Origin: a candidate division FCPU426 bacterium
GTDB taxonomy: Bacteria > Oederibacteriota > Muellerivitia > Muellerivitales > Muellerivitaceae
Length of the DNA stretch: 64,000 nt
Assembly: GCA_003136635.1 (NCBI GenBank)
Contig: PLFD01000043.1
Coordinates: 913-64,912, forward strand
Direction: 5' to 3'
The notes beneath the pieces were generated by a model. The model worked only from the letters and a program-made list of their open reading frames with translations, was not told the origin of the DNA and made no database searches. Shown in pieces: positions 56,015 to 64,000 of the stretch. Position 1 is the first letter of the stretch, and each line of letters starts with the position of its first letter. A program made the translations under genes and the position numbers.

Positions 56015-56659
56015 TCATCTATCCTGCTTGGAACTATCAGCCAATTGATTCAATATTCCGCTAAAGGTTTCCACTTCCTGCGCGCCCGATACCGCTGCCT
56101 TGCCGTTGAAAATAAAAAAAGGCACACCCGTAATTTCGAGGTTATAGGCACTTTCTTCTAATGCCCTTACTTCTTCTATACCCTTACCCGACTTCAAAAA
56201 CTGAAGCACTTCGGCGTTGTCCATTCCCCATTCCGAAGCGACACTGGCGAGTTCATGGTCATCCCCGATATCAATTCCATCTGTGAAATAGGCTTTAAAC
56301 AACCCCTTCACCGCTTTTTCTTGCAGGCCTTTTTGATCCGCAAACCAGATCAACCGATGCGCCTTGAGCGTGTTAGGAATTCGCTCGGCTTTTTCAAAGT
56401 TGTAATCAATGCCTACGGCATGACCTAGTGACTTTAAACGCTGATCTGACTCTTTAATTCTAGGTCCGTATTTGGCTTCCAGGTATTTTTTGCGGTCCAC
56501 CCCGGCTTCAGCGGTGGCCGGATTGAGTTCATAAGGTAAGTATTTGATTTCAACTTCGGTAGTCTTCGGAAGAGCCTCGACGGCTTTTTTAAGCCGGCTT
56601 TCACCCAGATAACACCAGGGACAAATCACATCCGAATAGATTTCAATTTTGAGAGCCAT
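56015..56659 (-). CDS. DsbA family oxidoreductase (FrnE-like)
   Basis: IEIYSDVICPWCYLGESRLKKA; ITGVPFFIFNGKAAVSGAQEVETF. Confidence 0.92.
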   Translation of the reverse strand: MALKIEIYSDVICPWCYLGESRLKKAVEALPKTTEVEIKYLPYELNPATAEAGVDRKKYLEAKYGPRIKESDQRLKSLGHAVGIDYNFEKAERIPNTLKAHRLIWFADQKGLQEKAVKGLFKAYFTDGIDIGDDHELASVASEWGMDNAEVLQFLKSGKGIEEVRALEESAYNLEITGVPFFIFNGKAAVSGAQEVETFSGILNQLADSSKQDR

Positions 56660-56731
56660 GGTTTCACCTCGCTATGGAATAGGTTAAGAAGAGACGGGAA
56701 GGTTTACAAGAACTTACCAGACAGAAACCGA

Positions 56732-57694
56732 TCAAAGACCCTTGGCAGACAGTTCGGATTCAAACTCAGCTTCTAAGCTGAAATAACGCTCGCCCATATC
56801 ACAGCAAATGGTGACCACACGGGCTTCTGGACCCAAACGAGCCCCCACCTTCAAAGCCGCGGCCACATTGGCGCCGGAGGAAATACCCAGAAGAAGACCC
56901 TCTTCCCGGGCCAGACGTTTGGTCATCAAATAGGCTTCATGATCAGTCACGGTTACCACCTCATCCAAAACCGAGCGGTTTAAAACCGAGGGAATAAAAC
57001 CCGCCCCGATACCCTGAATACGGTGGATACCCGGTTTGCCGCCGGACAAGACAGAGGAAGCCGTTGGTTCCACGCCGATAATTTTTATCGCGGAATTCTT
57101 CGCCTTAAAGTACTCACCGACTCCCGTAATCGTCCCGCCGGTTCCAATACCCGCCACGAAAGCGTCAAACTTTCCTTCAGTGTCTTTATCAATTTCAGGC
57201 GCGGTAGTTTTTTTATGGCATTCCGGATTGGCCCGGTTGGCGAACTGTTCCGGCATAAAATAAGTGGGATTTTGTTCCTTGATTTCTTTGGCTTTGCGGA
57301 CGGCTTCCGTCATGAACCCCGAAGCGGGCGTCAAAACCAGCTCGGCGCCGTAGGCTTTGAGCAAAACCCGTCTTTCCTGACTCATGTCTTCGGGCATCAC
57401 CAAAATGAGCTTGTACCCTCTTTGGGCGCAGACCATGGCCAGACCGATACCGGTGTTGCCGCTGGTCGGTTCCACCAAAGTACCACCCGGTTTTAACAAA
57501 CCCTTTTGTTCGGCGTCCTCGATCATGGCCAGAGCGATGCGGTCTTTCACGCTGCCGCCCGGATTATAAAATTCCAGTTTGCAGAGAATTTGCGCGCAGT
57601 TTTTATCAGGAATCTGTTTAAGTTTCAGAAGAGGGGTTTCGCCGATAAGACCGGTGACATCGGATGCGACGGGATAGCGGTTATATTGGCTCAT
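56732..57694 (-). CDS. cysK: cysteine synthase
   Basis: LEFYNPGGSVKDRIALAMI, VEPTSGNTGIGLAMV, GIGTGGTITGVGEYFK. Confidence 0.93.
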   Translation of the reverse strand: MSQYNRYPVASDVTGLIGETPLLKLKQIPDKNCAQILCKLEFYNPGGSVKDRIALAMIEDAEQKGLLKPGGTLVEPTSGNTGIGLAMVCAQRGYKLILVMPEDMSQERRVLLKAYGAELVLTPASGFMTEAVRKAKEIKEQNPTYFMPEQFANRANPECHKKTTAPEIDKDTEGKFDAFVAGIGTGGTITGVGEYFKAKNSAIKIIGVEPTASSVLSGGKPGIHRIQGIGAGFIPSVLNRSVLDEVVTVTDHEAYLMTKRLAREEGLLLGISSGANVAAALKVGARLGPEARVVTICCDMGERYFSLEAEFESELSAKGL

Positions 57695-58353
57695 GGCGTT
57701 ACCTTCGCGCCATCCTCAATCATCTTGGCGGGACATTTGTAGGTTGGTATTATCTCATGTTTAACCGAAATACCTGTTTCCAAAGCCGTGATCCAAACCT
57801 TATTTTCCAGGGGCGACGAGCCGTTCAAGATCAGCTCTAAAGTTTCGGACGCGGCTACCGACCCTAGCAGACGCTCCACTGAGTCGCTTCCTTTTGAAAA
57901 AGCTTTGGGATTCAAAACCTCAAAACATTCCAGACAGGGACAGCCGTTTAAATATCGGCTGGTAAAAAGGGCGTAACCGCTGGCGGATGGCCACGCGAAA
58001 ACCGCGGCTTGGTGGTTTTTACGGAATAACCGGTTCAACCGGCGGCGCAGATGCGCGTCTTTGGAAACCACGATGGCCACTGAAAAAGAAGGCAGTTGTT
58101 CGGAAAGAGGCAGAGCCTCAACGCTTAACTGGGGGTGAGCCGAAACCAAAAAGGAAGGATCAAAGTTTTCCTGAATCAGCAGGGTTATTTTGGAAACACC
58201 CGTGGAGGAAAGAGCCGAAGCGGCGGACTGTAGGGCGATACCATCGCCGGCTAGGAGAACATTGGCCTCATTCCAACTTTTCTGGCCCTCGGCGCCGACG
58301 CCGGGAAGAATAACCTGCCGGCTGAATTTTTCCTGAGTGTCTGCGGATGTCAT
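57691..58353 (-). CDS. degenerate ThiF/MoeB (E1-like) homolog
   Basis: FSRQVILPGVGAEGQKSWNEANVLLAGDGIALQSAASAL; glycine-rich ATP motif eroded; remnant CPCLEC..YKCP. Confidence 0.75.
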   Translation of the reverse strand: MTSADTQEKFSRQVILPGVGAEGQKSWNEANVLLAGDGIALQSAASALSSTGVSKITLLIQENFDPSFLVSAHPQLSVEALPLSEQLPSFSVAIVVSKDAHLRRRLNRLFRKNHQAAVFAWPSASGYALFTSRYLNGCPCLECFEVLNPKAFSKGSDSVERLLGSVAASETLELILNGSSPLENKVWITALETGISVKHEIIPTYKCPAKMIEDGAKVTP

Positions 58354-58602
58354 TTAGGATTCTAAAACGTCTTTTTCTATGGGATGAACATCGATGCCCT
58401 TGCCGGTCAAATCCGCCAGGGCTTTCTTGACTTCCTGCTCTTCGCCCTCGATTTGCATTTGAACATAGCCAAAACCCTTGGTGATCGAAGCCCGGCGCAG
58501 ATTGACGTTAACGTCATATTTTTTGATCATGTGGGAAAGAACCGGCTCGGTGACCAGCTCGGTCGGATAATCCAGTTCGACTAATTTTTTGATGGAAGCC
58601 AT
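58354..58602 (-). CDS. NIL domain protein
   Basis: TEPVLSHMIKKYDVNVNLRRASITKGFGYVQMQIEGEEQEVKKALADLTGKGIDVHPI. Confidence 0.85.
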   Translation of the reverse strand: MASIKKLVELDYPTELVTEPVLSHMIKKYDVNVNLRRASITKGFGYVQMQIEGEEQEVKKALADLTGKGIDVHPIEKDVLES

Positions 58603-58666
58603 GCGGAGATCCTTCTCAAAAAGGTGCGGAATAAAAAACCCCTTTCGGGGCGTTGAAGAGACTCTT

Positions 58667-58945
58667 TTACTTGCCGCCGGCGATAGCCGGGACGATGGAA
58701 ATTTGGTCGCCTGCCTTGAGGACGGTGGTTTCGCCCTGCAAAAACCGAATGTCTTCTTCGTTCAAATAGATATTCACAAAACGGCGGATTTTGCCGTTTT
58801 CATCCACCAAACGGTCGCGAAGACCGTTATAGCTATTGCTGAGATTTGTAATGAGCTCCGCAATGGTGCCGCCTTCGGCCAAAACTTCAGCCTGGTTGTT
58901 GGTTAAGTTGCGTAACGGTGTGGGAATCAAAACTTTTACGGCCAT
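58667..58945 (-). CDS. MoaD/ThiS-like sulfur carrier protein ending GGK
   Basis: VKVLIPTPLRNLTNNQAEVLAEGGTIAELI...GDQISIVPAIAGGK*. Confidence 0.9.
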   Translation of the reverse strand: MAVKVLIPTPLRNLTNNQAEVLAEGGTIAELITNLSNSYNGLRDRLVDENGKIRRFVNIYLNEEDIRFLQGETTVLKAGDQISIVPAIAGGK

Positions 58946-59025
58946 GAGAAGCCTCCTGGTAAATTTGAAAGTTGATTATGACTGAAGCAAGGCCGGATTT
59001 GCCAGCCCTTTTTCAACCTCGGTAT

Positions 59026-60267
59026 TTACGAAACCGAGGAAACCGGAGTCGATTGACTCGCCTCAAAAGCCTCCAGATTCGGCTGTATCACCTTCACTTC
59101 TCTGAGATGATCCGCGACCGCTTCCTGCGTTTTAAGGCCGGTCCCCGTGATATAGGCCACTGTCACCGCGTCCCGATCCAGCGCACCGGCTGCTGCCAGT
59201 TTTTTTAAACAGGCGATCGTCACACCGCCGGCGGTTTCGGCAAAAATGCCTTCGGTCTGAGCCAAAAGTTTAATGCCTTCAATAATTTCCGGGTCCGTCG
59301 CCATTTCGGCTCCGCCGTTCGATTCAGCGATGGTTTTTAAAGCGTAATAACCGTCCGCCGGATTGCCGATGGCCAAAGACTTGGCTATGGTATTGGGTTT
59401 CACCGGGCGGAAAGTATCCACTTTGGCTTTGTAGGCGGTCGTCACAGGAGAACAGCCCGCCGCCTGAGCGCCGAATACCCGCATTTTCTTTTGGGAAATC
59501 AGGCCGACTTTAATCATCTCCTGGGTCCCCTTCCAAATTTTGGTCAGGAGTGAACCCGAAGCCACCGGGACCACCACTTGATCGGGTGCCTGCCACCCCA
59601 ATTGTTCAGCCGTTTCAAAAGCCAATGTTTTGGAACCTTCGGCGTAATAAGGCCTCATGTTGATATTCACAAAAGCCCATTTGTACTTGCCCGCGATTTC
59701 GCTGCAAAGACGGTTAACGTCGTCATAATTGCCGTTCACCGCGATCAAATTGGGGTCATAGACCAGGGCCCCGATGATTTTTCCCTTTTCGAGGTCCGAG
59801 GGAATAAAAACATACCGTTTCAACCCGGCCCTTGCGCCGTAAGCCGCGACCGCATTGGCCAAATTACCCGTGGAGGCGCAGGCCAAAGTGTCAAAGCCCA
59901 GTTCCAAAGCCCTGGTGGAAGCCACCGCCACCACCCGGTCTTTAAAAGAATGGGTCGGATTCGCGCAGTCATTTTTGATATAAAGATTTTTTAAACCCAG
60001 CAACGCGCCCAAGCGGTCCGCGCGGATCAACGGCGTATAACCTTCTTGAAGGGTGTTGTATTTGTCACCCTCTACCGGAAGCAATTCCCGGTAGCGCCAG
60101 ATATTGAGAGGCCGGGACGCTATTTTTTCGCGAGTCATGTCTTTTTTAATTTTGTCGTAATCATAGGCCGCTTCCAGAGGGCCGAAGCAAAACTCGCAGA
60201 CATACTTGGCGGCTTTTTCGTATTCTTGTCCGCACTCGCGGCACTTTAAAGCTTTCACGTAACTCAT
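59026..60267 (-). CDS. thrC: threonine synthase
   Basis: LKCRECGQEYEKAAKYVCEFCFGPLE; NPTHSFKDRVVAVAST; SGSLLTKIWKGTQEM; start at 60267. Confidence 0.92.
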   Translation of the reverse strand: MSYVKALKCRECGQEYEKAAKYVCEFCFGPLEAAYDYDKIKKDMTREKIASRPLNIWRYRELLPVEGDKYNTLQEGYTPLIRADRLGALLGLKNLYIKNDCANPTHSFKDRVVAVASTRALELGFDTLACASTGNLANAVAAYGARAGLKRYVFIPSDLEKGKIIGALVYDPNLIAVNGNYDDVNRLCSEIAGKYKWAFVNINMRPYYAEGSKTLAFETAEQLGWQAPDQVVVPVASGSLLTKIWKGTQEMIKVGLISQKKMRVFGAQAAGCSPVTTAYKAKVDTFRPVKPNTIAKSLAIGNPADGYYALKTIAESNGGAEMATDPEIIEGIKLLAQTEGIFAETAGGVTIACLKKLAAAGALDRDAVTVAYITGTGLKTQEAVADHLREVKVIQPNLEAFEASQSTPVSSVS

Positions 60268-60303
60268 CAAATTCTCCTCAATTCGCTCCCGGGAACCTTG
60301 TTC

Positions 60304-60338
60304 AATAAAAAAGGCTTCCACATGGAGATGGAAGCCTA
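60304..60338 (-). terminator. intrinsic terminator of SAM-I riboswitch
   Basis: AGGCTTCCATCTCCATGTGGAAGCCTTTTTTATTG; preceded by antiterminator-compatible sequence. Confidence 0.88.
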
Positions 60339-60351
60339 ATGTTGATTTCCA

Positions 60352-60480
60352 TCTCTCATCTCACTTTATCGACCGTAATCGATTAAGTAGGAATTAGCAC
60401 CTAACAACACCCAATTTGAATTGAGTGCCTGGTTGCCGTGGCTTCACAGGGCCTGTCCCTCTGCCACTCTGGATAAGAGC
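60352..60480 (-). promoter_or_regulatory. SAM-I (S-box) riboswitch
   Basis: GCTCTTATCCAGAGTGGCAGAGGGACAGGCCCTGTGAAGCCACGGCAACC...GGTGCTAATTCC...GATGAGAG. Confidence 0.95.
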
Positions 60481-60539
60481 GTTAAATTGTTAAAAGATAC
60501 TATAAAAGTCCTCCCGCACTGTCAAGGGCGGGACTTTTT

Positions 60540-61019
60540 CTAGTCCTCCGCTACTGTAATTTTGGTGATCTCATATTTAAGAAGACCGGCCGGTACTTGA
60601 ATTTCAACTTTATCGCCGATTTTTTTACCCATTAACCCTACGGCAATAGGCGTGCGGAGTGAGATTTTATTTTTGGCAAAATCCGCTTCTTCTTCACCAA
60701 CAATTCGGTAAATTTCGGTTTCTTTGCTTTTGAGATCTTTAACCGTTACCACACACCCGATGGAAACATGCTCGCCGGTGATATTTTCGTCTTCCAGTAA
60801 GCGGGCTCTGGCCAGTTTGTCTTCCACTTCCCGGATGCGGGCTTCCAGCAAACCTTGTTCCTGTTTAGCCGCGTCGTATTCTGCGTTTTCTTTTAAATCG
60901 CCGTGAGCCCGGGCCTCCGCCAGCGCCTCAGCCACCTGGGGGCGGCGGACGGTTTTTAATGTTTTCAATTCTTCTTGAAGTTTGTCGCGGGTCGCGCGCG
61001 AAACCAGAAAATCCGTCAT
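60540..61019 (-). CDS. greA: transcription elongation factor GreA
   Basis: LKTVRRPQVAEALAEARAHGDLKENAEYDAAKQEQ. Confidence 0.95.
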   Translation of the reverse strand: MTDFLVSRATRDKLQEELKTLKTVRRPQVAEALAEARAHGDLKENAEYDAAKQEQGLLEARIREVEDKLARARLLEDENITGEHVSIGCVVTVKDLKSKETEIYRIVGEEEADFAKNKISLRTPIAVGLMGKKIGDKVEIQVPAGLLKYEITKITVAED

Positions 61020-61043
61020 ATAGATGCTCCTTTTAAACCCAGG

Positions 61044-61502
61044 CTATTTTTTGCCTTTTTGACATTTTCGACAAAGTCCATAAAGCTGCATACGGTGCGA
61101 CGTTATTTTAAAACCATGACCCCGGCTTACCTGTTCCTGTAATTCCTCAATCTGAGGATTTAAAAACTCAATGTAAGTTCCGCACTTGGTGCAAATCATA
61201 TGATCGTGATGTTGATGACCCAGTTCCGGCTCATACTGAATACGGCCGTCGCCAAAATCGAGCTCTCTCGCCAAACCGCATTGGGTCAAGTGTTTCAGGG
61301 TTCGGTAAACCGTGGCAAATCCAACGTGTTCCTGTTTTTCACGCGATTTCTGAAAAAGCTCTTCCGCCGAAATATGCCCGTGATGCCGCAAAAACGTGTC
61401 TAAAATAAGCTCCCGTTGAGCGGTTAACTTTAAGTCTTTTTCCTTTAAATATTTGCTAAAAACTTGATGTTCTCTGCTTTTAAAATCCTTGTCCACTTTC
61501 AT
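61044..61502 (-). CDS. fur: Fur family transcriptional regulator
   Basis: RELILDTFLRHHGHISAEELF, GFATVYRTLKHLTQCGLA, HHDHMICTKCGTYIEF. Confidence 0.9.
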   Translation of the reverse strand: MKVDKDFKSREHQVFSKYLKEKDLKLTAQRELILDTFLRHHGHISAEELFQKSREKQEHVGFATVYRTLKHLTQCGLARELDFGDGRIQYEPELGHQHHDHMICTKCGTYIEFLNPQIEELQEQVSRGHGFKITSHRMQLYGLCRKCQKGKK

Positions 61503-61539
61503 CTCGGTAAATTCCTTGCAAGCAAAAAATACAAATCAA

Positions 61540-61974
61540 TTAGTTAAGCATAACCGGCATTAAAACATTTGACCGAACCACATGTTGAAACGCGCCCGCG
61601 ATGTTATCAATCGCGTCGCTTAAGGTTTGTAAATAATCGTCTTCTTCTTTGCCCGTTTCCACCAAAAAGGAAGTCTTTAAAAGAACCGCCAACTGATCCT
61701 TGATGACCTTGGTCACTCGAATCATTTCAAAGCGGAAATAATCAGGATGATTCCGTCTGGGCCTACGGGTCATTTTGGGCAAAATGTGTTTCTTTAAGCT
61801 GACCGAAATAGACGCGATCATTTGGGTCAAGTGATTTTCCAGCGTGACTCGATCCACCCGTTGTCCATGAATCATGCCTTCAATAGCCGTTTCTAAATAA
61901 GAAACATGGGAAAAAAGATCCCGGTAAAGCTCTAAAAAACATTCCCGAACATCCGAATCCGTTGATGAACCCAT
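61540..61974 (-). CDS. hypothetical protein
   Basis: intact 144-aa ORF in operon-like position. Confidence 0.55.
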   Translation of the reverse strand: MGSSTDSDVRECFLELYRDLFSHVSYLETAIEGMIHGQRVDRVTLENHLTQMIASISVSLKKHILPKMTRRPRRNHPDYFRFEMIRVTKVIKDQLAVLLKTSFLVETGKEEDDYLQTLSDAIDNIAGAFQHVVRSNVLMPVMLN

Positions 61975-62038
61975 GGCACACCCCGCATTTTATTAATTAT
62001 AGCAAAACAAACTTATGGAACAGCTCCACTGAACAGTA

Positions 62039-62554
62039 TTACTCCGCAAGGAGTTTTTCAATGACCCCGGTTATCTCATCTTCGGGATGAACTCCCACGA
62101 AAACTTTGGCAATTTTACCTGTTTTATCAACAAAATAAGTGGCGGGAATCGCCTGGATTCCATAAGCCTTCGAGGTGTTATCGCTGGCAAAACCAATAGG
62201 GTAATTGATTGATAAACTTTTTAAAAACTGTTCAAAATAACTGGCCGGCTGGCTGTTTTGAGCCTCAACGCTTAAACCAAGAATTTCCAAACCTTTGGGA
62301 TGATAAGTTGGATACAACTTAACAAAACTAGGGATTTCCATTCGACATGGCCCGCACCAGGTAGCCCAGAAATCGAGCACAACGACCTGCCCTTTGAGTT
62401 TAGCCAGATTCCAATTGGAAGAGTTGATAAAACTTCCATCGATTTCCGCGGCAGTCACCCGGTCGCTTTTCGAGATCAAATCAGTGTTGGCGTTCTCGGA
62501 TCCGCATCCGACTATTCCAAAAATCAAAAAACACAAAATAATAAATTTACTCAT
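62039..62554 (-). CDS. TlpA-like thioredoxin-fold lipoprotein
   Basis: LDFWATWCGPCRMEIPSFVKLY; lipobox GIVGC. Confidence 0.9.
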   Translation of the reverse strand: MSKFIILCFLIFGIVGCGSENANTDLISKSDRVTAAEIDGSFINSSNWNLAKLKGQVVVLDFWATWCGPCRMEIPSFVKLYPTYHPKGLEILGLSVEAQNSQPASYFEQFLKSLSINYPIGFASDNTSKAYGIQAIPATYFVDKTGKIAKVFVGVHPEDEITGVIEKLLAE

Positions 62555-62596
62555 GCTGCGCTGCCTTTTAAAAATAATTTTCGAAAAAAGTTGGTA

Positions 62597-63385
62597 TTAG
62601 AAAAAGCCGGTGTATTGAATCCGGACGATTCGGGAAAACAAATCCGGATTATTGATATCCACAAAATCAACCCCTACTCTCAAAGGCGTATCGACATTAA
62701 ATAGAAAATTTGCGTTAAAAGCCCATTGAGATGAGAATATTTTATCAGCCTCCAAGTTAAAAACCAATGATTTGGATACAGCGAAAGAAGTTCCCAAAAA
62801 AGCCCCCAAATCTTGACTGGAGTCGAAATTATCCACCTCTACCATATTAAAGCCGATATGAGTCTGTAGATAACCTAAATCGGGATATTCATGACTAATC
62901 ACAGTATAAAAACCTTTCTGCGTCCCTGGTTCAAACCGATTATTCGTAAAAGTACCGTATCCCCGGTCATCCCAGGCAATCGCCAGCGCGAATGGCGCTG
63001 TCGTCTGATCCAAAAGTTTGAACTTAAAGGCCAGTTTCGGGGTCTGGATTTGTATGGTTCCCTGGCCGATTACATTGGTTCCATTGGCCGAAAAGCCAAA
63101 CATAAAAAAATTTTTAAACCCGACATTCCCCCTGAGATAAAGTCCGCCATTCTCATACATCTCGGTTACCAGATCATATCCCCCATTCATTAATACGTAA
63201 GCCGTGGGAGCCTGAACCATTTCATAGTTAGTGGGCATGGGCGCGGTTTCATCGGTGGCCCATGCGGAAACGGAGAAACCAAATACTATGAAAATGACCA
63301 GTAAAAAAATTAATCGACTCGTTTTTTTTCCAATCATTCGATTAAATTTCAACGATAAGTAAACCATTCGTTTTAAGCCCCTCAA
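62597..63385 (-). CDS. predicted outer membrane beta-barrel protein
   Basis: signal sequence then alternating beta-strand pattern ending YTGFF. Confidence 0.6.
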   Translation of the reverse strand: MRGLKRMVYLSLKFNRMIGKKTSRLIFLLVIFIVFGFSVSAWATDETAPMPTNYEMVQAPTAYVLMNGGYDLVTEMYENGGLYLRGNVGFKNFFMFGFSANGTNVIGQGTIQIQTPKLAFKFKLLDQTTAPFALAIAWDDRGYGTFTNNRFEPGTQKGFYTVISHEYPDLGYLQTHIGFNMVEVDNFDSSQDLGAFLGTSFAVSKSLVFNLEADKIFSSQWAFNANFLFNVDTPLRVGVDFVDINNPDLFSRIVRIQYTGFF

Positions 63386-64000
63386 TATTTTTCGATTAGT
63401 ACTTTTTCAACCCGGTTAATGTGCCGTCCCAAAAATCTTTGAGCGTTTTCTTTAAACTTACGGGACAAATCGCTGACGTAGTATTTTCCGCTACCGCGGC
63501 CGGATAATTCAACACCATAAGCTTCCAGGTTCCGATGAAGCGTCCTCGCGGTCTCGTCAGCCGAATCGACAATTTTCACTCTTTCACCCACCACTTTCCG
63601 AATTGTTTTTTTCAAAAGAGGATAATGAGTGCATCCCAACAATAAAGTGTCAATTTTTTCTTTCAAAAGCGGTTTGAGGTATTCGCGGACCACTGTTTCA
63701 GCAACAGGCCCGGTTAATTTCCCCTCCTCCACCAAGGGAACAAAGAGCGGACAAGCTTTGCTAATGACCTTCGCTCTTGGCATCAGCCGATGAATCTCCT
63801 TCAAATAGGCGCCAGAATAAACCGTTCCTTCGGTTCCAATCACACCAATACGGCCGTTACGCGTCACCTCAACCGCCGCGTAAGCGCCTGGCTCAATAAC
63901 GCCCAAAATCGGAACCTTAAATTCTTTACGCACGGCCTCCAAAGCCCAAGCCGACGAGGTATTGCAGGCCACCACTACAGCTTTTACCTTTTCATGGGAA
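63382..64000 (-). CDS. murI: glutamate racemase (N-terminus beyond window)
   Basis: VVACNTSSAWALEAV and LLLGCTHYPLLKKTI. Confidence 0.92.
   Translation of the reverse strand, partial: SHEKVKAVVVACNTSSAWALEAVRKEFKVPILGVIEPGAYAAVEVTRNGRIGVIGTEGTVYSGAYLKEIHRLMPRAKVISKACPLFVPLVEEGKLTGPVAETVVREYLKPLLKEKIDTLLLGCTHYPLLKKTIRKVVGERVKIVDSADETARTLHRNLEAYGVELSGRGSGKYYVSDLSRKFKENAQRFLGRHINRVEKVLIEKY

Noticed and set aside
59026-60321. 431-aa start for threonine synthase.
   Set aside because: The N-terminal extension overlaps the SAM-I terminator; MSYVKALKCREC at 60267 is the likely start.
60352-60480. Considered whether this leader is another member of the SAM-II-like family.
   Set aside because: Its core matches SAM-I (AGAGGGA, UGAAGCCACGGCAACC) and lacks CAACUUGC/GCUAAAGC.

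Overview
64 kb bacterial chromosomal window. Most genes are on the minus strand. There is no rRNA, tRNA or CRISPR that I could recognise. The dominant theme is sulfur/organosulfur metabolism under riboswitch control. I count ten copies of one structured minus-strand leader RNA, in five loci between about 2.2 and 30.8 kb. Each copy has the core GCUUU..CAACUUGC..(variable hairpin)..GCUAAAGC; most are followed by an intrinsic terminator. From memory this matches the SAM-II riboswitch (long-loop variant). They occur as one single, three tandem pairs and one triple tandem. They precede an AprAB-like flavoprotein/ferredoxin pair, a YezD/SsuA-like/rhodanese operon, a nitroreductase/methyltransferase/ribBA/ribH operon, an exbBD-tonB/TonB-receptor/sulfonate-type ABC operon with three paralogous substrate-binding proteins, and a small toxin-like ORF. 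Two of the ten aptamers, at different loci, carry a homologous insertion of about 125 nt inside loop L1. The two insertions show compensatory base changes and look like an undescribed nested RNA domain; this is the best candidate for something new. A separate SAM-I (S-box) riboswitch precedes a threonine synthase / sulfur-carrier (GGK tail) / NIL / degenerate E1-like / cysteine synthase operon. Other content: a small tyrosine-integrase element with AbiEi/AbiEii flanked by candidate att repeats, a MntA/HepT module flanked by a partial gene duplication, a ParB-like protein with a C-terminal TM helix, tandem type IV pilins, flgE, a two-component system and housekeeping genes. All coordinates come from reading the sequence and the ORF track; no homology or covariance search was run.
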